Source: an uncultured cyanobacterium
GTDB taxonomy: Bacteria > Cyanobacteriota > Cyanobacteriia > Cyanobacteriales > Geitlerinemataceae
Length of the DNA: 64,000 bases
Direction: 5' to 3'
Assembly (NCBI GenBank): GCA_937899645.1
Contig: CALCCD010000103.1
Coordinates: 35,877-99,876 of the forward strand
Shown: one piece after another, positions 9,283-17,781 of the stretch
Position numbering within the stretch: position 1 is the first letter of the stretch
Layout: the number at the start of each line of letters is the position of its first letter
Position numbers and translations under genes: made by a program
The notes under the pieces: model-generated
The model's database searches: none
Seen by the model: the letters and a program-made list of their open reading frames with translations, nothing else
What the model was told of the DNA's origin: nothing

Positions 9283-10257
9283 TCACGGGCGGCTTTGGGC
9301 GCGATCGCCCGATGAAAATTGCGCGATCTCCCGCGCCGCGTCCGGCAGCTTCGCCTCCGCCTGCCCGCGCGATCGCCAGTAGCCGCAGTATTTCGAGATT
9401 GGCGACGACCAAAACGAGACCCAGCTTCCCTTGCCGCGCAGCGCTCGCAGCGCCTCGCGCGGCACATCCTTCAAGAGCCAGCGCACCGCCTGCTCTATAT
9501 AAAACCCCGTCCCGCGCGATCGCGCCAGCTCGACGCCGTGGAGCTGGTGAAGGTAGCGGTTCGAGACGCCGTAGCGATACCACTGCTTGCGGAGTTCTCC
9601 CAGGGATTCGCGGTGGCGGTGGCGGACGATCGCCCGTTCCGCCAGCACGATTTTGCCGCCCCCATCGCGGATCGCCCGCCAGCAAAAGTCAGCATCGCCA
9701 CCGGTGGTCAGGTACGGACGAAACAGCCCGACTTTCTCGAAGATTTCGCGCCGCACCGCCAGGTTCGCCGTCTGGCCGTAGGGACAGAACGGGTGCGCGA
9801 GGGTGTGGTTTTGCGAGAGGGTTTCGGCGCGCTCGGCGTAGCGCTCCAGCAGACTCTGAGGCGCGAGCGCTTCGATCTGACCGGCGACGAGACTGACGCT
9901 GGGGTCGGCAGTGAAAGATTTGGCGATTTCGCGCAGCCACTGAGGTTCGGGGCGGCAGTCGGCGTCGGCGAACACCAGGATGTCGTATTTCGCGCTGCGG
10001 ATGCCGGTGTTGCGGGCGGCGTAGGAGCTTTGGATTTCGTCTTCGCGCAGCAGAATGAGGTTGTCGCGATCGCGGGCGGTGCGGGCGATGACCTCGGCGG
10101 TGCGATCGCGGCTGTTGTTATCGACGATCGCGAACTCGACGCGATCGCTGGGGTAGTCCTGGGCGAGCAGGCATTCGATGGTTTCGTGGATTTCGTCTTC
10201 GCCGTTGTAGGCCGGGACGATGACCGACAGGCAGGGCAGTTCGGGTGTGGGTTGCAT
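9283..10257 (-). CDS. Family 2 glycosyltransferase
   Basis: A 324-residue GT-A fold glycosyltransferase transferring a sugar from a nucleotide donor. It has the N-terminal SVIVPAYNGEDEI, the donor-binding DNNSRDRT, a DAD motif at residues 98-100 (VFADADCRPEP) and the acceptor-side GGDADFCWR. No transmembrane segments are evident. It is convergent with the recombinase gene and divergent from the Rpn gene, and no polysaccharide cluster surrounds it, so the product is unknown. The long + strand frame opposite is a shadow. Confidence 0.9.
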   Translation of the reverse strand: MQPTPELPCLSVIVPAYNGEDEIHETIECLLAQDYPSDRVEFAIVDNNSRDRTAEVIARTARDRDNLILLREDEIQSSYAARNTGIRSAKYDILVFADADCRPEPQWLREIAKSFTADPSVSLVAGQIEALAPQSLLERYAERAETLSQNHTLAHPFCPYGQTANLAVRREIFEKVGLFRPYLTTGGDADFCWRAIRDGGGKIVLAERAIVRHRHRESLGELRKQWYRYGVSNRYLHQLHGVELARSRGTGFYIEQAVRWLLKDVPREALRALRGKGSWVSFWSSPISKYCGYWRSRGQAEAKLPDAAREIAQFSSGDRAQSRP

Positions 10258-10407
10258 CGGGGCGCAGGCGAAAGGTCTTTAGTTCAGATTACGGGAGCGA
10301 TCGGGCGATCGCGGATGGAATTGCGAAAACCCGCAGCACGATCGAGGTGCGATCGTGCTGCCTTTCCCATGCAAGAATCGAAGTGAAGATCTATACGCAC
10401 CGAAATC

Positions 10408-11370
10408 ATGGGCTTCGTCGATCCGCGCACCGACTTCGGCTTCAAACGCATCTTTGGCTCCGATCGCAGTAAGCCCGTGCTGCGAAACTTCCTCAACGCG
10501 ATCGTCTACGACGGCGAAGAGCGCATTGCCGACCTCGAGATTGTCGATCCCTACCAAAACCCCAACATTCAAGACCTCAAACAAAGCATCCTCGACGTGA
10601 AGGTCAGACTTGACGACGAAACGATCGTCCTCATCGAAATGCAGATCCTTCCCGTCGAAGCCTTCACCGAGCGCATCCTCTACAACACCGCCAAAGCCTA
10701 CGGCAACCAGCTCGAGCGCGGCCAGCTCTATATGGAGCTCAAACCCGTCATCTCCGTGACGATCGCCGACTTTATTCTTTTTCCCGGCGAAGACGACATC
10801 CCAGTCAGCCGCTTCAAACTACTCGACGCCAAAGGCCGCTGCTGCACAGACCACCTCGAGCTGATCTTCGCGGAGCTGCCCAAGCTGCCCCAAAGTCCAG
10901 AAGCACTCGGTACGCGCAGCGAGCTGTGGCTGTATTTCGTGCAGCAGGTCGGCAAGCTGGACGATATTCCGGACGTATTGACCGATCGCGACTTCGACGC
11001 CGCCTTCGAGATCGCCAGCGAAAGCCAACTGTCGCGCGAAGAGTACGAACTCGCCGAAAAGCAACGCATGAAGCTACTCGACGATCTCGGTAGACTCAGC
11101 TACGCCGAAAAGAAAAGCCGTGAGGAAGGGCTGGCCAGAGGGCGCGCCGAAGGGCTGGCGAGAGGACTCGCTGAGGGACGTGCCGAAGGCCGTGAGGAAG
11201 GCCGCGAGGAAGGCCGCGAGGAAGGCCGCGAGGAAGGCCGTGAAGAAGGCCGCGAGGAAGGAAAAATCGAGATTGCGCGGATGATGCTGGCCAACTTTGA
11301 CGTAGAGACGATTTGTCGGGCGACAGGACTCTCGCGGGAAATCGTAGAAGATCTGACAAACGACGATTGA
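10408..11370 (+). CDS. Rpn family PD-(D/E)XK nuclease/putative transposase
   Basis: A 320-residue protein of the Rpn/YhgA-like (PD-(D/E)XK nuclease transposase) family. It starts with the diagnostic MGFVDPRTDFGFKRIFGS; the nuclease core reads LDVKVRLDDETIVLIEMQ, where the acidic residues and the final Q form the variant active site, followed by YNTAKAYGNQL. The C-terminus holds a repeated EGRE/EGRA helix encoded by a 12-bp tandem repeat, then a short helical end (CRATGLSREIVEDL). Related Rpn proteins promote recombination or act in phage defence. Start ATG matches the family. Confidence 0.9.
   Translation: MGFVDPRTDFGFKRIFGSDRSKPVLRNFLNAIVYDGEERIADLEIVDPYQNPNIQDLKQSILDVKVRLDDETIVLIEMQILPVEAFTERILYNTAKAYGNQLERGQLYMELKPVISVTIADFILFPGEDDIPVSRFKLLDAKGRCCTDHLELIFAELPKLPQSPEALGTRSELWLYFVQQVGKLDDIPDVLTDRDFDAAFEIASESQLSREEYELAEKQRMKLLDDLGRLSYAEKKSREEGLARGRAEGLARGLAEGRAEGREEGREEGREEGREEGREEGREEGKIEIARMMLANFDVETICRATGLSREIVEDLTNDD
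11185..11256 (+). repeat. 12-bp tandem repeat in the Rpn gene
   Basis: Six consecutive near-identical copies of GAAGGCCGCGAG (two carry a T in place of the second C, one of these ends in AA) encode six EGRE units. The unit is in frame, so slippage would change the length of a charged helix without stopping translation. Confidence 0.92.
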
Positions 11371-11399
11371 AAGCACAGTCGGCCAGCACAATTCGGACG

Positions 11400-11427
11400 A
11401 AAAAAGGGACGCGAGTTGCGTCCCTTT
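11400..11427 (-). terminator. Intrinsic terminator for metK
   Basis: A perfect 10-bp stem (11403-11412 with 11418-11427) and a 5-base loop. Read on the minus strand it is followed by a run of six T, a canonical factor-independent terminator about 25 bases after the metK stop. The opposing Rpn gene ends at 11370. Confidence 0.85.
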
Positions 11428-11452
11428 CTCCAGTCAAGCGGTACTTGTCGGT

Positions 11453-12715
11453 TTAACCAGCCGACATCGCCGGAGCGAATGCCGCCTCGAGCGCATCCAC
11501 CTTATCGGTCTGCTCCCAGGGCAGCTCGATATCCGTGCGGCCGAAGTGGCCGTATGCCGCCGTGTCCTGGAAGAAGCGACCCTCACGCTGGCCGGGAAGC
11601 TTCGTCAAGCCGAGCGTCTGGATGATGCCCGCCGGGCGCAGCTCGAAGTTTTCGCGGACGACTTCGAGTAGCTTCTCTTCGTCTACTTTGCCCGTGCCGA
11701 AGGTCTCGATCGTAATGCTGGTCGGACGCGCCACGCCGATCGCGTAACTGACCTGAACTTCGCATTTGTCCGCGAGGCCAGCGGCGACGATATTTTTCGC
11801 TACGTAGCGGCAAGCGTAAGCCGCGCTGCGATCGACCTTTGTGGGGTCCTTGCCCGAGAAGGCACCACCGCCGTGGCGGGAGTAGCCGCCGTAGGTATCG
11901 ACGATAATTTTGCGTCCCGTCAGACCGGCATCACCTTGGGGGCCGCCGATCACGAACTTACCGGTCGGGTTAACCAGGAAGCGGGTATTTTCGTCGGGCT
12001 TGATGTCCAGATTGGCAAACACCGGCTCGATCGCCGATTTCCAGAGATCCTCGCGGATCTTGTCGCGGACGGCGTTGTCGTCGGTGATGTCGCCGATCGC
12101 AGCGTCGTGCTGCGTCGAAACCAGGATCGTATCGATGCCGACGGGCTTGTCGTCCTCGTACTGCACCGTCACCTGAGTTTTACCGTCGGGGCGCAGGTAA
12201 GGTAGCTCGCCGGTTTTGCGGACGGCAGCGAGGCGGCGGGCAACGCGGTGTGCCAGCGCGATCGGCAGCGGCATCAGTTCTGGCGTTTCGTTGCAGGCAA
12301 AGCCGAACATCAGACCCTGATCGCCTGCGCCGATTTTGTCCAGCTCGGCGTCGCTAGCTTCGTCGCGCTCTTCCTGAGCCGAATCGACGCCCTGGGCGAT
12401 ATCGACAGACTGCTCGTCGAGGGCGACCAGCACCGAGCAACTATCGGCTGCGAAGCCGTTGTCGGCTTGGGTGTAGCCGATTTCGGCGATTTTCTGGCGA
12501 GCGAGCTTGATGTAATCGACCTTTGCGCTGGTGCTAACTTCCCCGGTGATTAGCACCAGGCCGGTGTTCACGACGACCTCAGCGGCGACGCGGCTTTTGG
12601 GATCTTGGCTGAGCAGCGCGTCGAGAATCGTATCGGAAATTTGGTCGCAAATTTTGTCGGGGTGTCCTTCAGTGACGGACTCCGACGTAAATAAATAACG
12701 TCGAGACAATGACAT
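11453..12715 (-). CDS. metK: S-adenosylmethionine synthetase
   Basis: Makes S-adenosylmethionine from methionine and ATP. The 420 residues contain [12 protein letters not shown] near the N-terminus, [12 protein letters not shown] (ATP binding) and the P-loop-like [19 protein letters not shown]. Length and order match bacterial MetK. It is transcribed divergently from the NDH-2 gene across a 241-base region. I see no SAM riboswitch in the leader. Confidence 0.97.
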   Translation of the reverse strand: MSLSRRYLFTSESVTEGHPDKICDQISDTILDALLSQDPKSRVAAEVVVNTGLVLITGEVSTSAKVDYIKLARQKIAEIGYTQADNGFAADSCSVLVALDEQSVDIAQGVDSAQEERDEASDAELDKIGAGDQGLMFGFACNETPELMPLPIALAHRVARRLAAVRKTGELPYLRPDGKTQVTVQYEDDKPVGIDTILVSTQHDAAIGDITDDNAVRDKIREDLWKSAIEPVFANLDIKPDENTRFLVNPTGKFVIGGPQGDAGLTGRKIIVDTYGGYSRHGGGAFSGKDPTKVDRSAAYACRYVAKNIVAAGLADKCEVQVSYAIGVARPTSITIETFGTGKVDEEKLLEVVRENFELRPAGIIQTLGLTKLPGQREGRFFQDTAAYGHFGRTDIELPWEQTDKVDALEAAFAPAMSAG

Positions 12716-12956
12716 GTCCTCCCAATATCTGGGCTAACAAGTGAACGTTTGGGGTAGTAGGGGAAAGCGCAAAGCCAGCTCGGTGCTTACCATAGTCTCG
12801 CTATTCTAGCCTCGTACGTTGCCTTTGCAGACGGTGAGTTCGCGACCGACGCATGAATTTGCTGACCGTAGGCTTTGCGATAACGTTGCAGCACGGCGAA
12901 ACAGTCCGTAACATTACCGGTAAGTCTACGTAAGCTTACGAAGCGTCTGCAATGTC
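12716..12956. promoter_or_regulatory. Divergent promoter region metK / NDH-2
   Basis: This 241-base gap separates two divergently transcribed genes and must contain both promoters. Near the NDH-2 side there are two adjacent dyads, ACCGGT within 12914-12923 and the perfect palindrome CGTAAGCTTACG at 12929-12940, about 17 bases before the NDH-2 start. These could be an operator. I cannot name a regulator. Confidence 0.4.
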
Positions 12957-14237
12957 ATGCCGAAGACTTCCCACCGTCCTCACGTCGCGATTGTCGGTGC
13001 TGGGTTTTCAGGTTTTCAGGCGGCGCAGTCTCTAGCGGCATCGGGTGAATTCGAGATTACATTGCTCGATCGCGACGGACGTCACGTATTTACGCCGCTG
13101 ATCTACCAGGTGGCGACGGGAATTTTACGGCCTGACGACATCACGGTGTCACCGCGATCGCACCTGCCCCGCGGCGCGCGCGTGTTGGCCGAGACCGTGC
13201 GACGAGTGAACTTCGATCGCCACTGCCTCGAGACCGACAGCGAGGCAATTCCCTACGACTATTTAGTCCTGGCAACGGGCTCGAAGTCGCGCATTATCGA
13301 TATCCCCGGCGCGCGCGACCATGCCTTGCCGTTTATGACGTTAGAAGATGCGATCGTGGTGCGGCAACGGTTTGCGGAGCTGCTGACCGACGAAACCTTG
13401 GGCCGCGTGCCGTCTGTGGCAATCGTGGGCGGCGGTACGACAGGTTGCGAGCTGGCCGGATCGCTGGCGGAGTGGGCGAAATTACTCGATCGCGAGCTGA
13501 GAATCCATCTGCTTCAAAGCGGCGATCGCCTGTTGTCGGAGTTTGACGCTAAACCGGCGCGGGCGGCGCAGCGGCGGCTTCAGCGTCTCGGTGTCGAGGT
13601 GCTGTTGGAGACGCGGGTACAGCGCGTGATGCAACATGCGGTACTCGTCGATCGCGGTCGTCCGATCGCGGCGGATATCGTCGTCTGGACGGCGGGCGTG
13701 GCGGCAGCAGTGCCGCAGGTCTCGGCTAAATCGGTTATCGGCGAAACGGGCAAGCTGCGCGTGCGCCCGACGCTGCAACTGAACAGCAACTGGAGCAATT
13801 CGACGGAGAGCGCGCGAAACGGCAGGCCGAGCGATTCGCGCTTCGAGAATGTTTTTGCGATCGGCGACGTGGCGATCGATGGCGCACGCCCACGACCCGC
13901 CGTAGCGCCCGTCGCGCTCCAGCAAGGCGTCGCCGTTGCCCGCAATATTTACCGCCACGCACGCGGACAGCCTCTCAAGCCATTTCGCTACCTCGATAAA
14001 GGTCGGCTGGCGATCGTCGGAGGCTACCTCGGCGTTGGTCGGATCGCGGGCGTGCCGTTCTCCGGGCCGCTTGCCTGGTTCCTCTGGCTAGCCGTCCACT
14101 GGGTGTACCTTCCCGGCTGGGGCAACCGCCGCGCGGCGCTGTTGGCCTGGTGGCGTACCTATGGACTCGGCGCGCGATCGCGCAGGCCGCTGCCGCGTTC
14201 CCAATCGATTTCGTCGTCTATCACTCCCCAACCATGA
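12957..14237 (+). CDS. Type II NAD(P)H dehydrogenase (NDH-2)
   Basis: Single-subunit, non-proton-pumping flavoenzyme that passes electrons from NAD(P)H to the membrane quinone pool. The 426 residues have the FAD-binding VGAGFSGFQ at 13-21, a second dinucleotide motif VGGGTTGCELAG near 157, and the FAD motif VFAIGDVA. The C-terminus carries an amphipathic/hydrophobic segment (PLAWFLWLAVHWVYLPGW) that anchors such enzymes to membranes. Its stop overlaps the start of a DoxX-family gene (ATGA at 14234-14237), implying a two-gene operon. Confidence 0.92.
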   Translation: MPKTSHRPHVAIVGAGFSGFQAAQSLAASGEFEITLLDRDGRHVFTPLIYQVATGILRPDDITVSPRSHLPRGARVLAETVRRVNFDRHCLETDSEAIPYDYLVLATGSKSRIIDIPGARDHALPFMTLEDAIVVRQRFAELLTDETLGRVPSVAIVGGGTTGCELAGSLAEWAKLLDRELRIHLLQSGDRLLSEFDAKPARAAQRRLQRLGVEVLLETRVQRVMQHAVLVDRGRPIAADIVVWTAGVAAAVPQVSAKSVIGETGKLRVRPTLQLNSNWSNSTESARNGRPSDSRFENVFAIGDVAIDGARPRPAVAPVALQQGVAVARNIYRHARGQPLKPFRYLDKGRLAIVGGYLGVGRIAGVPFSGPLAWFLWLAVHWVYLPGWGNRRAALLAWWRTYGLGARSRRPLPRSQSISSSITPQP

Positions 14238-14677
14238 ATGTCTTCCCCCTAACCCAACTGCGCCGCCGCGACCTGGTGACCGGCTACACAATGCTCCGCA
14301 TTCTTTTTGGCGTGAATTTCTTCAACCACGGTTTCGTTCGCCTGAACGCGATTCCCGAGTTCGCCCAGGGCATGGTCGATCTGTTCGCCGACACGTTCGT
14401 GCCCGAACCGCTGGTGCGCGCGCCCGCAATGCTCGTCCCAATCGTGGAATTTCTCGTCGGTATCGGCATCACCCTCGGCCTCGGCACGGAGATTTCCCTG
14501 CTGACGGGCATGGGACTAATGGTGATGCTGACCTATGGCGTGACGCTAATTCAGAACTGGGACGCGGCGTCGAGCCAGTTGATCTACGCGCTGGTGTTTA
14601 CGCTGCTGATCGTCGGGCGCTGCTTTAACGATTTTTCCCTCGATCGCGTCATCGAGCGCCGCAAAAACGCGAAGTAG
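14234..14677 (+). CDS. DoxX family integral membrane protein
   Basis: A 147-residue protein with four predicted membrane helices of the DoxX/terminal-oxidase-associated type (YTMLRILFGVNFFNHGFVRL, APAMLVPIVEFLVGIGI, LMVMLTYGVTL, LIYALVFTLLIV). I chose ATG 14234 because it overlaps the NDH-2 stop and begins MNVFPLTQL; a longer frame from 14150 lies inside NDH-2. Pairing with NDH-2 suggests a role in quinone-linked redox chemistry, but DoxX function is poorly defined. Confidence 0.85.
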   Translation: MNVFPLTQLRRRDLVTGYTMLRILFGVNFFNHGFVRLNAIPEFAQGMVDLFADTFVPEPLVRAPAMLVPIVEFLVGIGITLGLGTEISLLTGMGLMVMLTYGVTLIQNWDAASSQLIYALVFTLLIVGRCFNDFSLDRVIERRKNAK

Positions 14678-14711
14678 CCGTGCCGCTCGGGGAATGGATA
14701 GAAGCAAGCGG

Positions 14712-16187
14712 TTATGCAAACGGCGTCGAGAACAGCTCCTTCAAACGCTGGCGAATCCAGGTGGCGGGGCTGCTCCCGATTTGGTTATTGGCGTGCATCT
14801 CGCGCCAGACTTCCGGATAGGCTTGCAGGGCTTCCTTGCGGCGAACGAGTTCTTCGGCGATGTGTGCCGCTAGGAACGGGCAAGAGTTTAGCAGCTTCTC
14901 GAAATTCGCTCGATCGATGGTGAATAGCGTCGTCTCGGCGATCGCGCGCAGCGTCCCCGGCGAGGGCACGCCCAGCATCAGCGGCAGCTCGCCAAAATAC
15001 TCGCCTGCCGCAAATGTCCGCAGGGCTTGTTCTCGATCGATCTGCCGGTGGCACACCTCAATTTCGCCTGCCAGCACGATGCAAAACGCCTCAAAGCTTT
15101 GACCCTGCTCGACAACGACATCACCCGGTGCGAGCTGCTGGCGAAACCCCAGTTCGATCAGGCTGCGAAGCTGGAGTTCGTTGAGTTCCGTGAAGAACGA
15201 GATCTGCAAGAGCTTGGTTCTCAAGGACTCAAAAGCGGACGGCTTGGCGGCGGGTGCAATTTCCCGATCGCCCTGCGGTTCGCTCGCCTGAGTACCCGAC
15301 CAGTTTGCTCCAAGCTCGGACGAACCCTCCACTGGCCGCATCGCCACATCGAGCTGCGGAAATGGAATCGAGATTCTCCGCTGTCGCAAGTAATATTCCA
15401 CCGCAAACGTCACTTCGCTTTTGATGCTGGCGCGTAAATCGACGCGATCGACCCAAAACACCAGCTTGAAGTTGAGGGCGCTGTCGCCAAAGCTGTCGAA
15501 AATCACCTTCGGGGGAGGATTTTGCCGCACGCTCCCCAGCGAGTAGGCCGCTTCGAGCAGCGTTTCCGTTACCAAAACCGGGTCGCTAGCGTAGGCCACA
15601 CCCACCGCGATCGACAGCCGCCCGCAGGTATCGCGGTAGTTCCAGTTGGTGATGCGCTCTTCGGCCAGCTGGGAGTTGGGGATAATCACCTCGCCGCCAT
15701 CGAGGGTGCGAATCACCGTCGATCGGATGGCGATTTCTTCGATATAGCCCGCCACATCGTCAAACTCGATAAAGTCGCCGACGCGCAGCTTGCGCTCGAA
15801 CAACACCGTCAGGCCGCTCAGCAGATTTTTCGTGATGTCCTGAAGTCCGAAGCCAATCCCGACGCCGAGACCGCCGACGATTACAGCGATCGAAGACAAG
15901 TCGAGACCGCTAACTTGCAGCACGACTAGATAGCCAAACGTGCCGATACCGAGGCTGACCAGGGTCGCGATCGCCTCGCGGTTGCCGCTGTCGATCTTGA
16001 GCTGTGCCAGCAAGCGATTGCGCAGAAAGTTCTTAAGCGCGCGGGTGACGATGCCGACCGCGAGCAAAGCCGCGACCATCTGAACCGCCCAAAGCAAGGT
16101 AATGGGTTTACCGCCCAGCTCGAACAGTGTTTTTTGGAAGATCGGATGGAGAAGGTCGGGCACGATCGCGACGGGGATGGTTCTCAA
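14712..16187 (-). CDS. MscS-type mechanosensitive channel with cyclic-nucleotide-binding domain
   Basis: A 491-residue fusion of an MscS channel and a C-terminal cNMP-binding domain, as in the bCNG group. Membrane helices lie at about 28-51 and 72-94, then the pore helix region IAVIVGGLGVGIGFGLQD and the beta domain (VGDFIEFDDVAGYIEEI, VIIPNSQL). A Glu/Pro-rich linker leads to the cNMP domain at about 335-455 (LAPGDVVVEQGQ, GEYFGELPLMLGVPSP). Members of this group respond to ligand rather than only tension. It is convergent with DoxX and lies 9 bases downstream of the P450 gene, so both may share a promoter. Confidence 0.93.
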   Translation of the reverse strand: MRTIPVAIVPDLLHPIFQKTLFELGGKPITLLWAVQMVAALLAVGIVTRALKNFLRNRLLAQLKIDSGNREAIATLVSLGIGTFGYLVVLQVSGLDLSSIAVIVGGLGVGIGFGLQDITKNLLSGLTVLFERKLRVGDFIEFDDVAGYIEEIAIRSTVIRTLDGGEVIIPNSQLAEERITNWNYRDTCGRLSIAVGVAYASDPVLVTETLLEAAYSLGSVRQNPPPKVIFDSFGDSALNFKLVFWVDRVDLRASIKSEVTFAVEYYLRQRRISIPFPQLDVAMRPVEGSSELGANWSGTQASEPQGDREIAPAAKPSAFESLRTKLLQISFFTELNELQLRSLIELGFRQQLAPGDVVVEQGQSFEAFCIVLAGEIEVCHRQIDREQALRTFAAGEYFGELPLMLGVPSPGTLRAIAETTLFTIDRANFEKLLNSCPFLAAHIAEELVRRKEALQAYPEVWREMHANNQIGSSPATWIRQRLKELFSTPFA

Positions 16188-16196
16188 TGGCGGGCC

Positions 16197-17516
16197 CTAG
16201 GATACCGATCGAAAGTGGACTCGCAGGCCATCGCGCGGCGCGGGCGTCGGCACGATCTTGAGGCCCAGATCCTGGTCGGGCAACAGCTCCCACTCGTAGT
16301 TTTGCAGCAGTAGCGCGCCGAATAGCCGCATCTCCAGCCGGGCAAACTCCTTGCCGAGGCACTCGCGCAGACCGCCACCGAACGGCACGTGGCTAAACGG
16401 TTTGGCTTTGTCTTCGGCGCGATCGGGCGCGAAGCGATCGGGATCGAAGCGATCGGGATCGGCAAACGCCGCTGGGTCGCTGTGGGTGGTGTTGATGCCG
16501 TACAGAACGCTCCAACCTTCGGGGATTTGATAGTCGCCGTATTCGCAGGTTCGCACGACATCGCGGAAGCCGCCGCCAACCGGCGGTACGAAGCGCAGCA
16601 CCTCGCGCATGATGCAGTCGAGGTAGGCCATTTGTTTGAGCGATCCGAGCGTGAACGGTCGCTCTTGGAACGCTTGCTGTTCGGCGCGGGCTTTAGCCCG
16701 AACTTCCGGATGCTGCGCCATCTTCAGGCAAAACGACGCCACCGCCGAAGTCAGCGTCTCGTGTCCGGCAAACAGCAGCAACAAGATCTGATCCTTGAGT
16801 TCTTCGATGCTCAGGCTCTCGCCATTTTCGTCTTTCGCCTGAATCAAGATGCCCAGGGCGTCGTCGCCCGCCGCGCCGGACTCCTTGCGCTCGCGAATCA
16901 GCCGCTCCAGTTCCGCCAGCATCAGCGCGCGGCTTTTCCAGGCTTTGCCAAAGCGCGTCCAGGGCAAATTAATCGGCAGGCTAAAGAGACCGCCGCACCA
17001 GGTCTCGAACCAGTGGCCGAGGTCTGTCTCCGAGCCGCGATCGAGCCCCACAAATAGCTTGCAGGCGATATCGAAGGTGTAGTCGCGCAGCTCGGGATAC
17101 CAGGTGATTTCGCCCTGCTTCGTCCAGCGCTGGAAGTAGCGATCGCTAATCGCCTCGATCGTTGGGATATAGCTCTCCAGGGCGCGAGGCAAAAACGCCT
17201 GCACCATCAGCTTGCGGCGCTGGGCGTGAACGCCGCCGTGTTGCAGCGCCAGCGACAGCGGCCCGAGCAGCTTCTTCACGCTGGGCGGCCAGCCGACGAT
17301 AAAGTACTTGTTCTCGTGGGTCAGCACGAAGCGGGTCGCGTCCGCACCTTTAACGAAGACGGTCTCTTTGCCGAGCAGGCGCGTTTTGAAGAGAGGGCCG
17401 TATTCGGCGTGGCGCTTGCTGGCGAATTTCGGGTCGCGGAAGAAGTCGAGGGTTTCGCCAATTACGGGCAAACCGAGGTTTCCGGGCGGGAGCTGCGGGC
17501 GATTGGTGGCGGTCAT
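16197..17516 (-). CDS. Cytochrome P450, CYP120-like
   Basis: A 439-residue haem monooxygenase. The N-terminus LPPGNLGLPVIGETLDF, the I-helix AGHETLT, the K-helix ExxR (EVLR) and the haem loop FGGGLRECLGKEFA, with the haem-ligating Cys386, are all present. The sequence resembles cyanobacterial CYP120, whose Synechocystis member hydroxylates retinoic acid; substrate here is inferred only from that similarity. No redox-partner gene is nearby. It lies directly upstream of the cNMP-gated channel gene (gap of 9 bases). Confidence 0.93.
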   Translation of the reverse strand: MTATNRPQLPPGNLGLPVIGETLDFFRDPKFASKRHAEYGPLFKTRLLGKETVFVKGADATRFVLTHENKYFIVGWPPSVKKLLGPLSLALQHGGVHAQRRKLMVQAFLPRALESYIPTIEAISDRYFQRWTKQGEITWYPELRDYTFDIACKLFVGLDRGSETDLGHWFETWCGGLFSLPINLPWTRFGKAWKSRALMLAELERLIRERKESGAAGDDALGILIQAKDENGESLSIEELKDQILLLLFAGHETLTSAVASFCLKMAQHPEVRAKARAEQQAFQERPFTLGSLKQMAYLDCIMREVLRFVPPVGGGFRDVVRTCEYGDYQIPEGWSVLYGINTTHSDPAAFADPDRFDPDRFAPDRAEDKAKPFSHVPFGGGLRECLGKEFARLEMRLFGALLLQNYEWELLPDQDLGLKIVPTPAPRDGLRVHFRSVS

Positions 17517-17781
17517 CGTGGGCGCGTCGCGGGATGATTTCGGGAAGGTTGGGGGTACTGTAGCGCGATCGCCTGTGAGCGGCGGTTTCTGGTTAACCGT
17601 GCGGTGACAGCTTTGCCGATACTGGCAACATTGTCAGGAACGGGGATCGCCGATTTAATGCGATCGCGTATCCGGCTATTCCCTCCTCGCTTGTGTAATC
17701 TGGACAACATAACGACAGCGTGTCGGTTTTAGACTGAGCCTGCCGACTGCAAACCGACCGACACTTTCCGGGCCCTTAACG

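Noticed and set aside
8751..9896. A 381-codon + strand frame spanning the recombinase end and the antisense of the glycosyltransferase
   Set aside because: Ala/Arg-rich shadow crossing two real genes, with no motifs.
12716..12760. Possible SAM riboswitch in the metK leader
   Set aside because: The leader is short and shows none of the conserved SAM riboswitch stems.
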